The notes beneath the pieces are model-generated. The model saw only the letters and a list, made by a program, of their open reading frames with translations, was not told where the DNA came from and did no database searches. Of a stretch of DNA of 64,000 nucleotides, positions 23,513 through 34,435 are shown piece after piece. Source of the stretch: Albifimbria verrucaria (Eukaryota > Ascomycota > Sordariomycetes > Hypocreales > Stachybotryaceae); NCBI GenBank assembly GCA_020081605.1, contig JAHREC010000013.1:496001-560000 (forward strand), read 5' to 3'. Within the stretch, counting starts at the first letter, position 1, and every line of letters begins with the position of its first letter. A program made the translations under genes and the position numbers.

Positions 23513-23811
23513 AATTTGCACAAAGGCAGGGCGATATATTCTATATTCTCGACCGTAAACTCCTCCCTATTGGACCTGTTAGTGCACAAATAATAATACA
23601 GTATCGACGAACTGAGCATGTGCTTTTCTAAATAGGCCTTTGCTTCATAAAAGATGCATATTAACCTCAACTCAAGACACTCATCTCTGGCAATTATATC
23701 GCCGATGTGTAACATCCAGTCCTGGATACTCAGCAACGAAAGTGACCTTATAATGTCTTCCATTCGCGAGAGCAAGAGAATTTTGACAATTCACAGCCTG
23801 GTCCAGGTGAT
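23513..23811. other. Short convergent spacer
   Basis: This is the 3' spacer between the CMD-like gene (plus) and the SAT4 gene (minus). No gene is recognised. Confidence 0.5.
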
Positions 23812-25225
23812 TTATCGTGTGATTCTGACATCCTTATCAACTCGGATAGACCGGCTTGGGAAGTGGCGGTTTCCAAAGTTGTGTCCATACCCTGAAGAGA
23901 TCTCGGCATTATAGTGATCTTGGTCGGGAGAGATGTGCAACTTTTCAGTGTCGCTATCCGCTGTGTGAAATACCCTTGAGTCTCCCAGGTCGATTGATTC
24001 TGCGTCTTGAGACTCTGTCCGCTGGGGGCCGCGACGCGCAGAATGTCCTCCTCTTGATGAGTTACTGCTCTTGCCAATGGACAAGACTTGACTAGGTCCA
24101 GGTGAACGAATCGATGAGACCTTGCTAGCGAGCGGGGATATGTAGGAAGCGACGAGATATCGACCGAGAGGAAGCATTGCGGGTAGACAGATGCTAACGA
24201 GCGTAATAGTGGGATCTACTGTGAACCAGTATACCATCGGGACTGCCTCGTCTTGGAGGTTCTTCGAGTCAGCTTAAAGGTTAAGAGTTTGAGCTCCATC
24301 AGCGCTAATACTCACAAGTAATATCCGTGTTGAAGTTAGGCGAGGGTCTGACTACTGTAATTAAACGACCGAGCGCAGCGATAATGACACTGTCATAGCC
24401 GGTCAGTATATATCACGAAAAACAGCAAGCTGAAGTATGGTGGAACACGAACCAATATCCCATCACAAATATGATTGTAATTCCAATTTTGCGTGCAAGA
24501 CTGCTATGCAAGCGCCAAACGTTTGGCATTGGTAACAGCAGAATGATGAAGTCAATGATAACACCAGGAATCGTGCAACCCATCCACAGACGGTTCATAG
24601 GCGCACAGGTGCCTTGCAGCATGGGATTCCAATTCTTCTCCACGGGATTACACATCAAGAAAGGAGCAATGACTGTGCCGAGGCCCCATGCAACATTGAG
24701 GGCCTGGGTTGTCATAAGCGTTATGTTGAACCAAGCCGGACTCGCACTTCGAGGAAAGGCTCTTGTGAGAAAGAAGAGCGCTGATGCCCTGGCAAGACAA
24801 AGTTCGAAACCATAGAGGACGGAGCAAGTAAAGATTAGTTTGAGGATCGTCAACAAATCGCCTGGCGGAAGGGTAAGGAGATGGCGACCAAATCCGAGGT
24901 CCAGCACCCAGTACTCGGCAGCGAGTTGGGCGAAGATGAATGGCTGCGAGTGTGTTAGGCTAGAACAAATGGAATTCTGTGTTATTCGCTTCGTGAAAAG
25001 TCAACTTACCGTTGCTGCCAGAGCAAACCAGTCGTCCCACCAAAATCTCCTCTGGTAACCGGATGGTGCCTGCGAAGTGGACAACGAGCGAGACCAAAAG
25101 CGAGACACTATGGACCCAGTCGCTAAAACCGTCATGACAATCACGCAGGCGCGAAGACCGGGCCCGCGGTCCTCTCGTGCCACCTCTGGAGGAAGCGTAG
25201 GCATAGTCGAGGTTGTTCCAGGCAT
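23812..25225 (-). CDS. SAT4/fungal rhodopsin-like seven-helix membrane protein
   Basis: This is an integral plasma-membrane-type protein of the SAT4 (PTH11-related) family, of unknown biochemical function. Four exons (25225-25010, 24943-24453, 24389-24316, 24251-23812) join to a clean frame of about 406 residues. Family features include FWWDDWFALAA after the first helix, GFGRHL, ASALFFLTRAF, a Cys pair around MCNPVEKNW and LQGTCAPMNR, and helices such as VIIDFIILLLPMPNVW and IGITIIFVMGY. The second intron has a slightly unusual GTTCGT donor but a good CTGAC branch point. The C-terminal ~110 residues form a hydrophilic, Ser-rich cytoplasmic tail. The gene sits inside the polyketide gene group; SAT4 proteins are frequent in fungal metabolite clusters. 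Confidence 0.85.
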
Positions 25226-25840
25226 CTTGATTTGCAGTCAAATGAAGACACTATGTCACACTCTTCCAACTGAGCATTCTCTGTAAATGTTGGGGAAAAC
25301 CGCTCGCGTCTAGTTTATCAAGAACAACACTCATAGCCGCCGACCTCAAGATCAATCCCTGTTCGTGCCACGCCCTCGGACCCCCTCGGCGCTCAAGAGC
25401 ACGTTCACCAACCGGTAATCCTTGAGCCGACGGCAGGAGGATGCATTGAGACTGAAGGCGGTTTTGGTGTGCGCACGATGCAACCATCCCTCAGTGGCCC
25501 GCTAGCTTCATTTGTGAGGTGAATCAAGCCACGGGTAAGGGTGTATGCATGTGGGTGATGGTGTGCTGTACTGGGGTTGTGTAACCGGTCCGCGGCACCG
25601 TCCACATACAGCCCCATTCCTCACGCAATGCCGATGCTCAGGCTCGGCGAAGTTGCCTTTGAGTCTAGGACAATCTCACTAGTGCTCATCGACCAGACTT
25701 ATTTACTGAAGCTATGTCAGCTTCAAGTGAGCGGCTGATAATCCATTCTATGTAAAGGTATGTTTCATGATCCTGGCTGGCAACGCCTCCTCCACGGCTT
25801 TCAACACGAAGCATTCATGGTCAGTGGCAGGTCTCCTAAG
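25226..25840. other. Divergent spacer between the SAT4 and hydrolase genes
   Basis: This bidirectional promoter region holds only small open frames without recognisable domains. Confidence 0.5.
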
Positions 25841-26638
25841 ATGAGATTCCTCTGCTTGCACGGAAACGGGACGAATAGCAATGTAATTAACGTCCCCAGT
25901 CCGAATTCGCAATAAACTGGATACTAAGTGTCAATGAGATAGGTTCTACAAATGCAAACAGGCAGGCATTCCTAGCTATTGCCGCTATCTACTCAGAAAC
26001 TGACCTGAATAGCGCCCTTGCGGCATGAGATAGATGATGACCATGACTACGAATTTGTGGAGGCCGTGCTGAACGCGCCAATGTCAAAGGTATTTCTCTT
26101 GCTAAGCGAACACTCAGAAACTAATGCCGCGCCACGCTTTCAGGATTGGATGAACTTGTTTCCCTGAAGATTCATTCTATGCATTCTACAATCCCAGCGA
26201 CCTCTCTACCTTGAACCAAGCCATGGCTCAATTGGACTCATATATCTCAATGGAGGGTCCTTTTGACGGCATCTTAGGATTTTCTGCTGGCTCGGTTCTT
26301 GCTGGCTTATACCTCGCGGAAAAGCAGAGGAAGACAGGCCAGGTGCCGGTTAAATGCGCCGTCTTCCTGTCCAGTGCAACCAGCATAGCAGAGATGGCAC
26401 ATCTAGAAATTGACACCCACCACGCTTATATACCGATTCCAACAGTCCATATCTGGGGCGATAGCGATGAGACGGCTCCTACAGGTGGGCGCGACCTAAG
26501 CCAAATATGCCATCCAGAGCGCAGGTCAACTCTCATTCACGAAGGGGGCACGAGCTCCCACGAAAAGAGCATCTGACCAAAGCAGCCCATGCTATCAGGA
26601 GGACAATCTACCTAGCATCAGATCTGACCAAGTGTTAA
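25841..26638 (+). CDS. FSH1-family serine hydrolase (LovG-like), two frame breaks
   Basis: This alpha/beta hydrolase of the FSH1 family includes LovG-type enzymes, which release polyketide chains from HR-PKSs. I place exons at 25841-25882 (MRFLCLHGNGTNSN), 25943-25961 (a 19-base exon encoding VLQMQT plus one base), 26013-26089 and 26144-26638. The second intron starts with GC rather than GT (25962-26012). The nucleophile is Ser in GFSAGS (near 26280) and the acid is Asp in GDSDETAP (near 26465). The His motif GGHELP lies past a frame change at the G5 run 26544-26548, after which the frame stays open to 26638. A second break lies near 26155-26170. Position beside the PKS and family role point to product off-loading, by analogy. 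Confidence 0.8.
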
Positions 26639-27261
26639 GGAATGGTAGTAGGATTGGGACAAAAGTCCTAGAGCCTGGTGAAGGAGGGGCATCAGATTCA
26701 GCCGATTTGGCTCAATGTTGGTAGGCAAACAGAGCCACGTTACAATGTCCCAATCAATCCGTCCCATGCACCACACTATTGCCACTGAGGCTTGCAGCAT
26801 GTACCATGGATGTGAGCTTCCCACTGTAACTCTGTGGCTGCCATCGAATCCTTCTGGCTTGCATCGAGGCCTCAAGCGCCCCCGCCACCAATTTGTTTAG
26901 CGACCGGCAGCATGATAGCAGGGGAGGAAGCCGGGAAATCTGCTCTTGTAGCAGACTCGTCCCTCAGGGGTAAGTAATGCAGGGGTTGGGAAACACGCTG
27001 TGCGCAAAAGATCCTTCATATGCAAATTATCAGCCGTTCTGTACCCCCACGGAAAGCCGGCACGAGTTGGAATCCGATGCATTCGATTGTCCTTGCAGGA
27101 CACTAAACTTTAGATCTGGAAAGATCGCGGAATTGGGCATCTTGATGAGGAAGGGAAACAAAAACAAATAACCTCGGCTGTATCTTCAGGCCGCTTTCTA
27201 TTCTTGTATCCTGGAAAAGGTACACTGTAATATCTGATAACAATAGAGTGAGATATTTACC
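26639..27261. other. Spacer upstream of the FAD monooxygenase
   Basis: No gene is recognised. It contains the 3' end of the hydrolase transcript and the monooxygenase promoter. Confidence 0.5.
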
Positions 27262-28693
27262 ATGTCTTTAACAAATGATACAAGTCGAAAACCCTTGAAG
27301 CCGTTAAAGATTGCTATAGTATGATTAGCCATAGTTCTTTGCATGTCATTGTGGCCATGAGCTAAGATTGGATATAGGTCGGAGGGTCTTTGACTGGCCT
27401 CATGTGCGGAGTGGCTCTGAAACACGGTGGCCATGATGTGACTATTTTCGAGCGAGATGCTGACCAAAGGCAAAGCCATATGGCCGGCGTATGTTTAGGA
27501 GAGGACGCCACCACGTTCCTCGCTCGCCACGACAGGCATGACACGACTTTCGCGCACCGTAGCCATCGCATCCAGCAGCTTTGCAATGATTCGACAATTA
27601 AGGTCTTTGGCAACTCGAAGCGCGAGATCACGAACTGGGACACGTATTACTTCCGCCTCCGGTCGTGTTTTGATGGATACATCAGCTCCTTCTATCCATC
27701 CACCCCACCGATTATCCCGGAAGGCAAATCCGATGGTCGTGCTACTTATGAGAGTTTCAAGACCGTCTTGGACATAAAGCGACTAGCTCATGACAGCCGT
27801 GAAGATACTATGCTTCTGGTTGTTAAGGACCGGAACACAGACATCGTAAGCGAGATCGAGGCGGACCTGATCATTGGTGCAGATGGACCAGACTCGTTTG
27901 TCCGATCCAAGTATGCCCCGAGGTTAAACGAAACTACTGTGGATACATAGCCTGGAGGGAACTGTGCTCGAGAGTGAGGTTTCAGATGAAACACGGCACA
28001 TCTTCAGGCGCAGTGTGACTGTACACAAAATGCAACAACATCACTGCATTGTTTACACAATCCCTGGAGAAAACGGATCGCTTAAACCTGGGGAGAGACT
28101 CCTTAACTTCCTCTGGTACACCAATGAGTCAGGCGACTCAGTAGACAACATCATGGTTGATGGCATTGATGGACATCGCCATCACAACACCGTCCTGCAG
28201 GGCGCGTGAAGAAGGAGATATGGGATTCACAACTTGACCGCGCTAAGGAATGTTTCCCAGCTCCGTTCCTCGAAGTTATCCTCAAGATCCAACAGCCGTT
28301 CATACAGATCATCACAGATTTCTGCTCCTCACAGGCTGCATTCGAGGATGGCAAAGTTTTGCTCATCGGGGATGCTCTTGCGTTGCTCCGACCTCATACA
28401 GCATGGAGCGGAACCCATGCAGCTTTCCATGTGTTGATGGTAGAGGATTATGTGAGTGGACGAATCACGCTTAGTGACTGGGAAGAAAAGGTCTTGCGAT
28501 ACTCTTGTTTGCATTGGTCTCAGACTATCTGGTGGGGAAAGCCTACCAAGACGGCATGTCTCCTGCCCTCGTCTCAGCCCTTTACTACTGGAGCTGGTGC
28601 GGAGTGGACTTTATCAAGTCGTGGTGGAGTGGCCAACCCTCACTATTGAGGACAACAAAATGGACTGTGGACAAGTATGATGATGAAGATTAA
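27262..28693 (+). CDS. FAD-dependent monooxygenase, about four frame breaks
   Basis: This is a flavoprotein hydroxylase of the group related to 2,6-dihydroxypyridine 3-monooxygenase. Exon 1 (27262-27318) encodes the start of the dinucleotide fold (LKIAI). A 59-base intron follows, and exon 2 from 27378 continues VGGSLTGLMCG and FERD, giving the GxGxxG-type FAD motif and the acidic residue after beta-2. The GADG motif (LIIGADGPDS) is near 27880 and the second FAD motif VLLIGDALALLRP near 28365-28400. The C-terminal segment with YYWSWCGVD ends at 28693. Frame changes lie at about 27931-27940, at the GGG run 27957-27959, near 28200 and near 28533, each with coherent protein on both sides and fitting single lost bases. 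It probably oxygenates the polyketide product; this is inference from location. Confidence 0.78.
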
Positions 28694-30236
28694 AATCACC
28701 TTTCAGCAATACACTTTCTGAGAGGAATGGCAATGGTCGATCGGTAACAGTCTTGAGTTTTACTACGACCTATATAACCAATTATATGAATCTTCACGAA
28801 ACCATCCCACAGAAAAGCACCTGTGACTTGTTTACATGATGGCTCAGGAGTTGACAAATTCTATCTTTGTTTCTTGAAATGTCCTCCATTCGTACTTAGC
28901 CAACCTCCTCGCTGGTAATGTTGTATATCTTGGATGGACGTCTTGAAGACATCCGGTTAGAGATACTTATCTAAGTGGAGAATTAAGCAAGGAAGAAATT
29001 GCTAGCCCACGTTAAGTCTATTTGCTCTTATAACTTTGACAGCTGTCAGGATTGCCCAAAACCATTGATCCCATCCGCGATCAAATTCGAGGTTAGACTT
29101 TTCTACCCACTCGTTGCAGTTTCTATCTATCTCTTGGTTGTTACCCAGTCTAGCTTCATTTCAGAGATGAATAAGAGTCTGTCTGCTCCCTCATCTCTTT
29201 GGATATCTCCCTTTGCTTATGTTACTTCCATTATTTTCGCGTCTCAAGCATATAGTCTATGTGAACATGTGTTTTTCCACATCTGAAAATTTGTGAGGCA
29301 ACGGATACTGGCTTAATATAGCTGCATTAAAGAGCGTAAGGTGTTCAAATTAACCACTCATGGAATCTTTGTCTTATACCCAAACTTACGTAGTCTATTG
29401 CAAAAGGTGAAAAGTTGCTATTATGTCGAGTCATACACGTCTCCAGCAGGGACAAAGCACATCGAAAGTAAGTCCCTAGAGTGTAAGAGTCTCAATGTCC
29501 TATGAGATTGCACATTTCGTTGTATCCCAGGTTTTATATCCTAACAGTCTGATGCACCAACTCAAAGGCTTGGGTACGGCCAATTTTATCGGCCAAGACT
29601 TAGCCTGAGATGATGAACACCGCCCCAGATGGTAAAAGGATCATTTTAGCAAGAAAAGCGACGAGGTAGACCACTCATCATAGATGTCATCTACTTGAAC
29701 CGCCTCATAGAGCACAAATCCGAGTTCTTGATTAGTTTGTTTCTTTTGTCCCCTGCTAACCGTAGCTAGGCATACGCTTTCACTACTACCCGGGAGTTAT
29801 GAGGTGAAGTGCACGTATGACCATAGCCAGATGGGATATGGCTCTAAGTCGCTTCAGGTAGCTTCAAGTTATATATTTTGGGCTTTTTTCATATCTAAAC
29901 GATGCCGAAACATGTTTTAATGGCCTCCACCGATAACCTACAGGCGTTTTCACACGCATGGACACACTACCGTGAATTGCTGCACACAGAGGCTGCCTAG
30001 AATCTACCAGCATTCTCGACCAATCTAGTGCGAAGTTGAAACGCAGTAGCATTTTGCCGTATTACAATGCCACTCATCCAGTCGATTATCTATTCGCTAA
30101 CAAATAGTTAAGCGCCTCTGATTGCACGTGATCTGTTATTTCCTTATTAACACGCACTCAGGCAGCAGTTACGATGCCGTGAATCTCATCATTCCATACC
30201 ACTTGTGATTGAGAAACCCAAAACCTTACATTCAAT
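28694..30236. other. 1.5-kb spacer without recognised genes
   Basis: Open frames such as 28999-29286 (95 codons, partly hydrophobic) have no recognisable domain, and nothing here is supported as a gene. This is the largest gap in the putative cluster before 34.4 kb and may mark the edge of the core cluster. Confidence 0.5.
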
Positions 30237-30703
30237 ATGGCCTCTAAAAATTCAGCCCCGAAGAGTTGGTTGCATCAGCTTGGAAGATCATCCCTATCTT
30301 TCCGTCTCGAGATATTCACGCGACGGTACGCCTCTACACGCAAGAGCTCGGCTTCATACTTGGGAGTGAGAAGCCGGATTTCGCCTCGCTCGCCGCCGGC
30401 CCCAAGTCTGCCTCCAACATATATTTTCAGCTCTATACGGAGGGTCAGGAGTTCACCCCGTCAAAGGCCATGATCGCAATGGGGGCCGAGCAGCTAGATG
30501 CCTTATACGCTGGGCTCCAAGCAAAACAGCAACTCAAACAAGAGGAGAACTCTCCGGGTTCAGACTTCTTCAAAATCGTGGAGGAGGTAGAGGACAAGCC
30601 CTGGGGATTTCGACAGTTCTCAATCGCGGATTCTGACGGAAACCAGATTTTCTTTTTCCGCTTTCTAGAAGGTAGCAATGGCGAAGAGTACTGGTCAGTT
30701 TGA
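30237..30703 (+). CDS. VOC-fold (glyoxalase/bleomycin-resistance-like) protein
   Basis: This is a single-domain VOC superfamily protein of about 155 residues. Members bind a metal and catalyse isomerisation, dioxygenation or sequestration; no specific activity can be assigned. The ATG at 30237 starts MASKNSAP. The frame changes at the C4 run 30256-30259, after which the long frame gives FPSRDIHATVRLYTQELGF, the typical first beta-alpha unit of this fold. The C-terminal unit ends FSIADSDGNQIFFFRFLE, matching the 'DPDGN' signature near the end of VOC domains. The first 20 bases are thus in a different frame from the rest, consistent with one lost C. Confidence 0.75.
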
Positions 30704-31442
30704 TAAAAACCGAGAGAACAAAAGATCGCGTAATTGCGACGCAGTAATGAGGCAAATTCAGTAGAGGGATAGGTACAGAATTGAGAAGTGTCGTCACTTA
30801 AGTTTTCACGGCCAAATAGCGTGACAAGCATATTCATTCTTGTGATAGACTCATAACAGTCAATTCAGGTTCCATCGATCAGAAGAAACTCACCCACAAC
30901 TAACTTAAGCTCTTTAACTAGAGCCCGGTCACAAGAAATCGTAAATAACCCTAGAAAAGGTATGCAGGTTACGGCAGCTAAGTTGTTTGACCGATATTGA
31001 ATCACAGCCTAGCATAGACCACTTTCTATAGATAGTACAAAGCTTTGCCTCAAGATTAATTAATAGACTCTTCTATCTTTAATATATTTGGTTATGAGGT
31101 AATTGTATTGGTGCAAGTAATATGTCTTGTGTAATAATATCAACAGGAGCGAAACACGATCCAGTTGAGATGGTGACGTATCCATATTATCTACTCACTC
31201 TACAGGATGAGATGAGCATTCGAGTGGCTTGTAGTTCCTCAGTACCAATCAAAAGGATATGCTTGGCCTTCGAAGCCTTGACGAATTTCGTTCGTAGCAA
31301 TGTGAAAACTCGCTGGGATTATGACATCAATTCAGAACTAAATGTTGCTCATTTCCTAGACGGCACGCAGAATCCTGGAAGTTGTAAGATGTTTCGGGCT
31401 CGTATATCCAAATAGGTGTTATTAGAAAACCATTCGCGTCGG
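30704..31442. other. Spacer between the VOC gene and the regulator
   Basis: The spacer is AT-rich around 31010-31110. A 97-codon open frame at 31122-31415 has no recognisable domain and I do not call it a gene. Confidence 0.5.
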
Positions 31443-32818
31443 TCAAACAACATAGTCGACCACTTGTTGTCGAGCCCACTTTGTAAGCGTAAACCACTCT
31501 TCATCCACCGAATGCACAACGGCAGAGAGCTCGTTGACAAGCAGCGGTCCAAAGTTATTCGCCCACCATCTGTTCTGGACGTGCAACAACAGGACACCAT
31601 AATGAATCCATATGACCTGCGCCATTGGATCCGCTTGCTGCAGCAGAGACGATAGGTCACTGACTATCTGGACTGGCCATGCCACAATATGAGCTATACT
31701 TTGTGATCTTGTACTCTCATCGAAGGCCCCTCCAAATGGTCAATAACCATGTGGTAGATGTTGGACCTACCCGGTCCCAGATACTTGGAAATAGCATCGA
31801 CTTTTGCTCGCAGATCATCCATAGCTTTGACGTAGCCTCTACAAACAACAGTAGAGTAAGCAGGACTTGAAGTTGGAGATGGTTTGAACAGGGACTTAAG
31901 CACACCCGAGCGAACATTATTCTTATATGGTACACTTATTGTTGATACGCCCCGAAGTAGCTCAATAATGGAGACTAGCCGCTCGGCGGCACTCGTAATT
32001 GAGCCATCTGGGGCAACGACCGGTAGAGTGAATGCCATGATGACCACAAGGACAGAGAAGATAAACACAGCACTCAGGTTGTCTTCCGTTATATTTGTTA
32101 ATGCTCCCGGAACCCAACTAATCCAGCACTTTGGTATTGCATAGCATTGCCGATGTGACGTTGACTCTCAGTTGGATTAATATGTGCGAGATGGAGCGAA
32201 GAAAGGCCAAGGATAGCCTCCATTAAGAACTCATGCTTAAGCGCTTCTCGTGGCACGTCATTTTGCCACAGCTCCAATTCATCCAGCTGCCCATGATTCA
32301 TCAAGGTGTGAACGGTATTGGTGGAATAGTTGTGCATGAGAAACAATTCTTGGCTGCGTTGACTGTTGCTGCACAGCTGGCAAGGCGAAGCGGCTACAGA
32401 TATCGGAGAGAAATGATCCGGAGTTGTTTGAAAGGAAAAGGTCGGTACCGGGACCGGGGCCGGCGCGGAGGGTGGGGCTGTTAACTCGGACGGAGATGCC
32501 TCAGTCGAAGCTGGAGTCGCAGGACGTTGCGGAACAGATTTGTAGGTACAGGTTCGCTGACTTATCGTGCAGTTCCCGCAGTTTGGCTTTTTTCATCGCA
32601 CTGTCCGTATATATTTCTTAGTATTCGTGGGGATTTGAGTGCTGGATCGTTCGCAAGCACAGTGCTTATTCTTCAATGATGCGGGTGGCACTAGATCAAG
32701 GCTTCACAAGTATTGTGAATCGTCAAGAACAGGTGTGTTACCTTACCTTGATTCTTCTCGCCTTGCAGGTCATACAGCCATGGCGGGATTTCTTGTGGGG
32801 ATGTCGATGAGACGCCAT
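31443..32818 (-). CDS. Zn2Cys6 transcription factor (sterol-uptake-control-like), frame breaks
   Basis: This second binuclear zinc regulator resembles the Upc2/ECM22-type and related C6 proteins with a short N-terminal cluster. The start is placed at 32818 (MASHRHPHKKSRHG). Exon 1 ends at 32747 with CMTCKARRIK, a 146-base intron follows, and exon 2 from 32600 begins CDEK, then NCGNC and RTCTY, completing the six-cysteine cluster. A Pro/Ser/Thr-rich linker leads to LFLMHNYSTNTVHTL and ILGLSSLHLAHINP, the conserved start of the effector region. The C-terminal part has WIHYGVLLLH and NRWWANNFG. Frame changes occur at the A6 run 32592-32597, near 32105-32110 and near 31715-31730, each fitting one missing base. 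It may regulate the neighbouring metabolite genes. Confidence 0.78.
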
Positions 32819-33533
32819 AGTGTAGAACTGCGGAAGACCATACGTTCAAGCCAGGTGCTGATTGTGAGACGCCCACCTTGGCTGCTTTCATGTACTAAAC
32901 GAGGATTTCCGTTTAGTGAACGAGAGCGAGGACTTTTGGGATGAGGAAAGCAAGCGGGTTGGAGGAAAAGAAGAAAGCGTAAGGAAGAGCGGCAATGGTA
33001 TATAAAAAGAAGTGGGCCATACCTCCTCGCTGGTTCAGAAACGGCTCGCTTCAGTTATGAATCTTGTACCCGAGTCAGGTTCATGACCAAACTTAAACGA
33101 GTTTAGATGACCACAAGCGCGTATAGAGAAGCGTAAGCGAGTGTAGCATTACGAGGATTTCTGGGTCCCGAACCAAGACATGCACTAGAGAGAAATTTGA
33201 GCCAATGGCATGTCCGTGCCCGTGAATCAAAGAGTCTCTTTTACTCCACTGTAATGTGCTGTGCCACCAAATTCGTCTGTAATGCTATGAAGCCACTGTC
33301 TACTCTCCCTATGCCGAATAGTCACTGTGAAGCGACACTACAGTAAAATACTTGTTATTATAGAACTTCAAAATTATCCATTCATCTAGACTTGATCCAA
33401 GATGAATGTGGCAAGAAAGAATCCTCGGTTGTACAAATGTTCGAAGAATGACAACTGGATATGGTACAGTACTGTAAACCAGCTGTTAACCTGCGCCGCT
33501 TGCGCCCCAGAACTTGTGATTTGGTAGGAAATA
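32819..33533. other. Spacer upstream of the regulator gene
   Basis: No gene is recognised. This is the promoter side of the Zn2Cys6 gene and the 3' side of the RTA1 gene; both are on the minus strand. Confidence 0.5.
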
Positions 33534-34435
33534 TCAAGAGAAAACCTGCAGCTGTGTTCTGCTAGACTCTGCCGGGCTTTCATCCTCTTGCGGCTTGCTC
33601 CCCTTATCCAAGTGATCGATGTACCAAATCAGGAAGATGACCATGACCGCGGCCATCAGGATCGCATCAAAGACGTAGAGGAAGACCTCATGGGTTATAA
33701 GATAGCCTTTGTTGCCCTGGAGATACTCAATCACACGGAAGACACTTCGTACCAAGATGATGATGCTGACTGAGTACAAAACGTACAAATCGGTAACCCA
33801 TGGGATAACCCCAGCTTCCGCCCTTGCAGTGGGTGCACGAAGGCAACGGTAGTGGAAAAGGCAGGAAGTCAACACAAAGAAACCAAAGACCACGATTTGG
33901 ATAAATAGTCCAGTCACGATGATTGTTTCTCCGGTGTCGTACGCCTCTAGAGTTCCGGACGCTTGGTATCCGCCTCCTGCGGCTTGCAACGAAAAGGAAG
34001 CGATATCGCCACAAACGAAGATTGTGGTGATCCATCGAACAGGAATCAACGCAAGGTGCTCGGCACGAAGAGATCGGATAATTCGGCCGAGGACCATGTA
34101 TATCGATGCTGCGAACAGTGCTGGGGCGACGAGGATGAAGATGGCTTGCACACTGTAAAGAGGCACCGACTCCTTATTGAAGTGGGATCCGACTCGGCCT
34201 AGATAACCCAGCGTTTCCACTAGACGAGAATTTTAGTCTTGGCTCTTTCTACTGGGATGTGTGCCTTACAAACGCCGCCAATGGCGAATGGTATGAAGTA
34301 GCGGGAACGAGTTCGGACAAGGCGCCAGATATGCCATACTGTCAAGATGCCAAACACAACTGCTGTAACGATGCCAACCGGTAACGACGGCGTGTAGCGG
34401 TAAAGCTTGAAGTCAATCTTGGCGGATTCGCTCAT
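33534..34435 (-). CDS. RTA1-like seven-helix lipid-exporter family protein
   Basis: This is an RTA1-domain membrane protein, a fungal family tied to resistance to 7-aminocholesterol and other toxic lipophilic compounds. Two exons, 34435-34270 and 34219-33534, with a 50-base intron, give a clean frame of about 283 residues starting MSESAKIDFKLYRYTPSLP. The family pattern is clear: YTPSLP before the first helix, ETLGYLGR after the intron, helices with VQAIFILVAPALFAASIYM, then IFVCGDIASFSLQAAGGG, and RSVFRVIEYLQGNKGYLITHE in parts (near 33660-33745). The last ~25 residues are hydrophilic. There is no frame break. A role in export of, or tolerance to, a cluster product is possible. Confidence 0.9.

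Noticed and set aside
31122..31415. A 97-codon frame between the VOC and regulator genes
   Set aside because: No recognisable domain or neighbour relationship, in AT-rich sequence.
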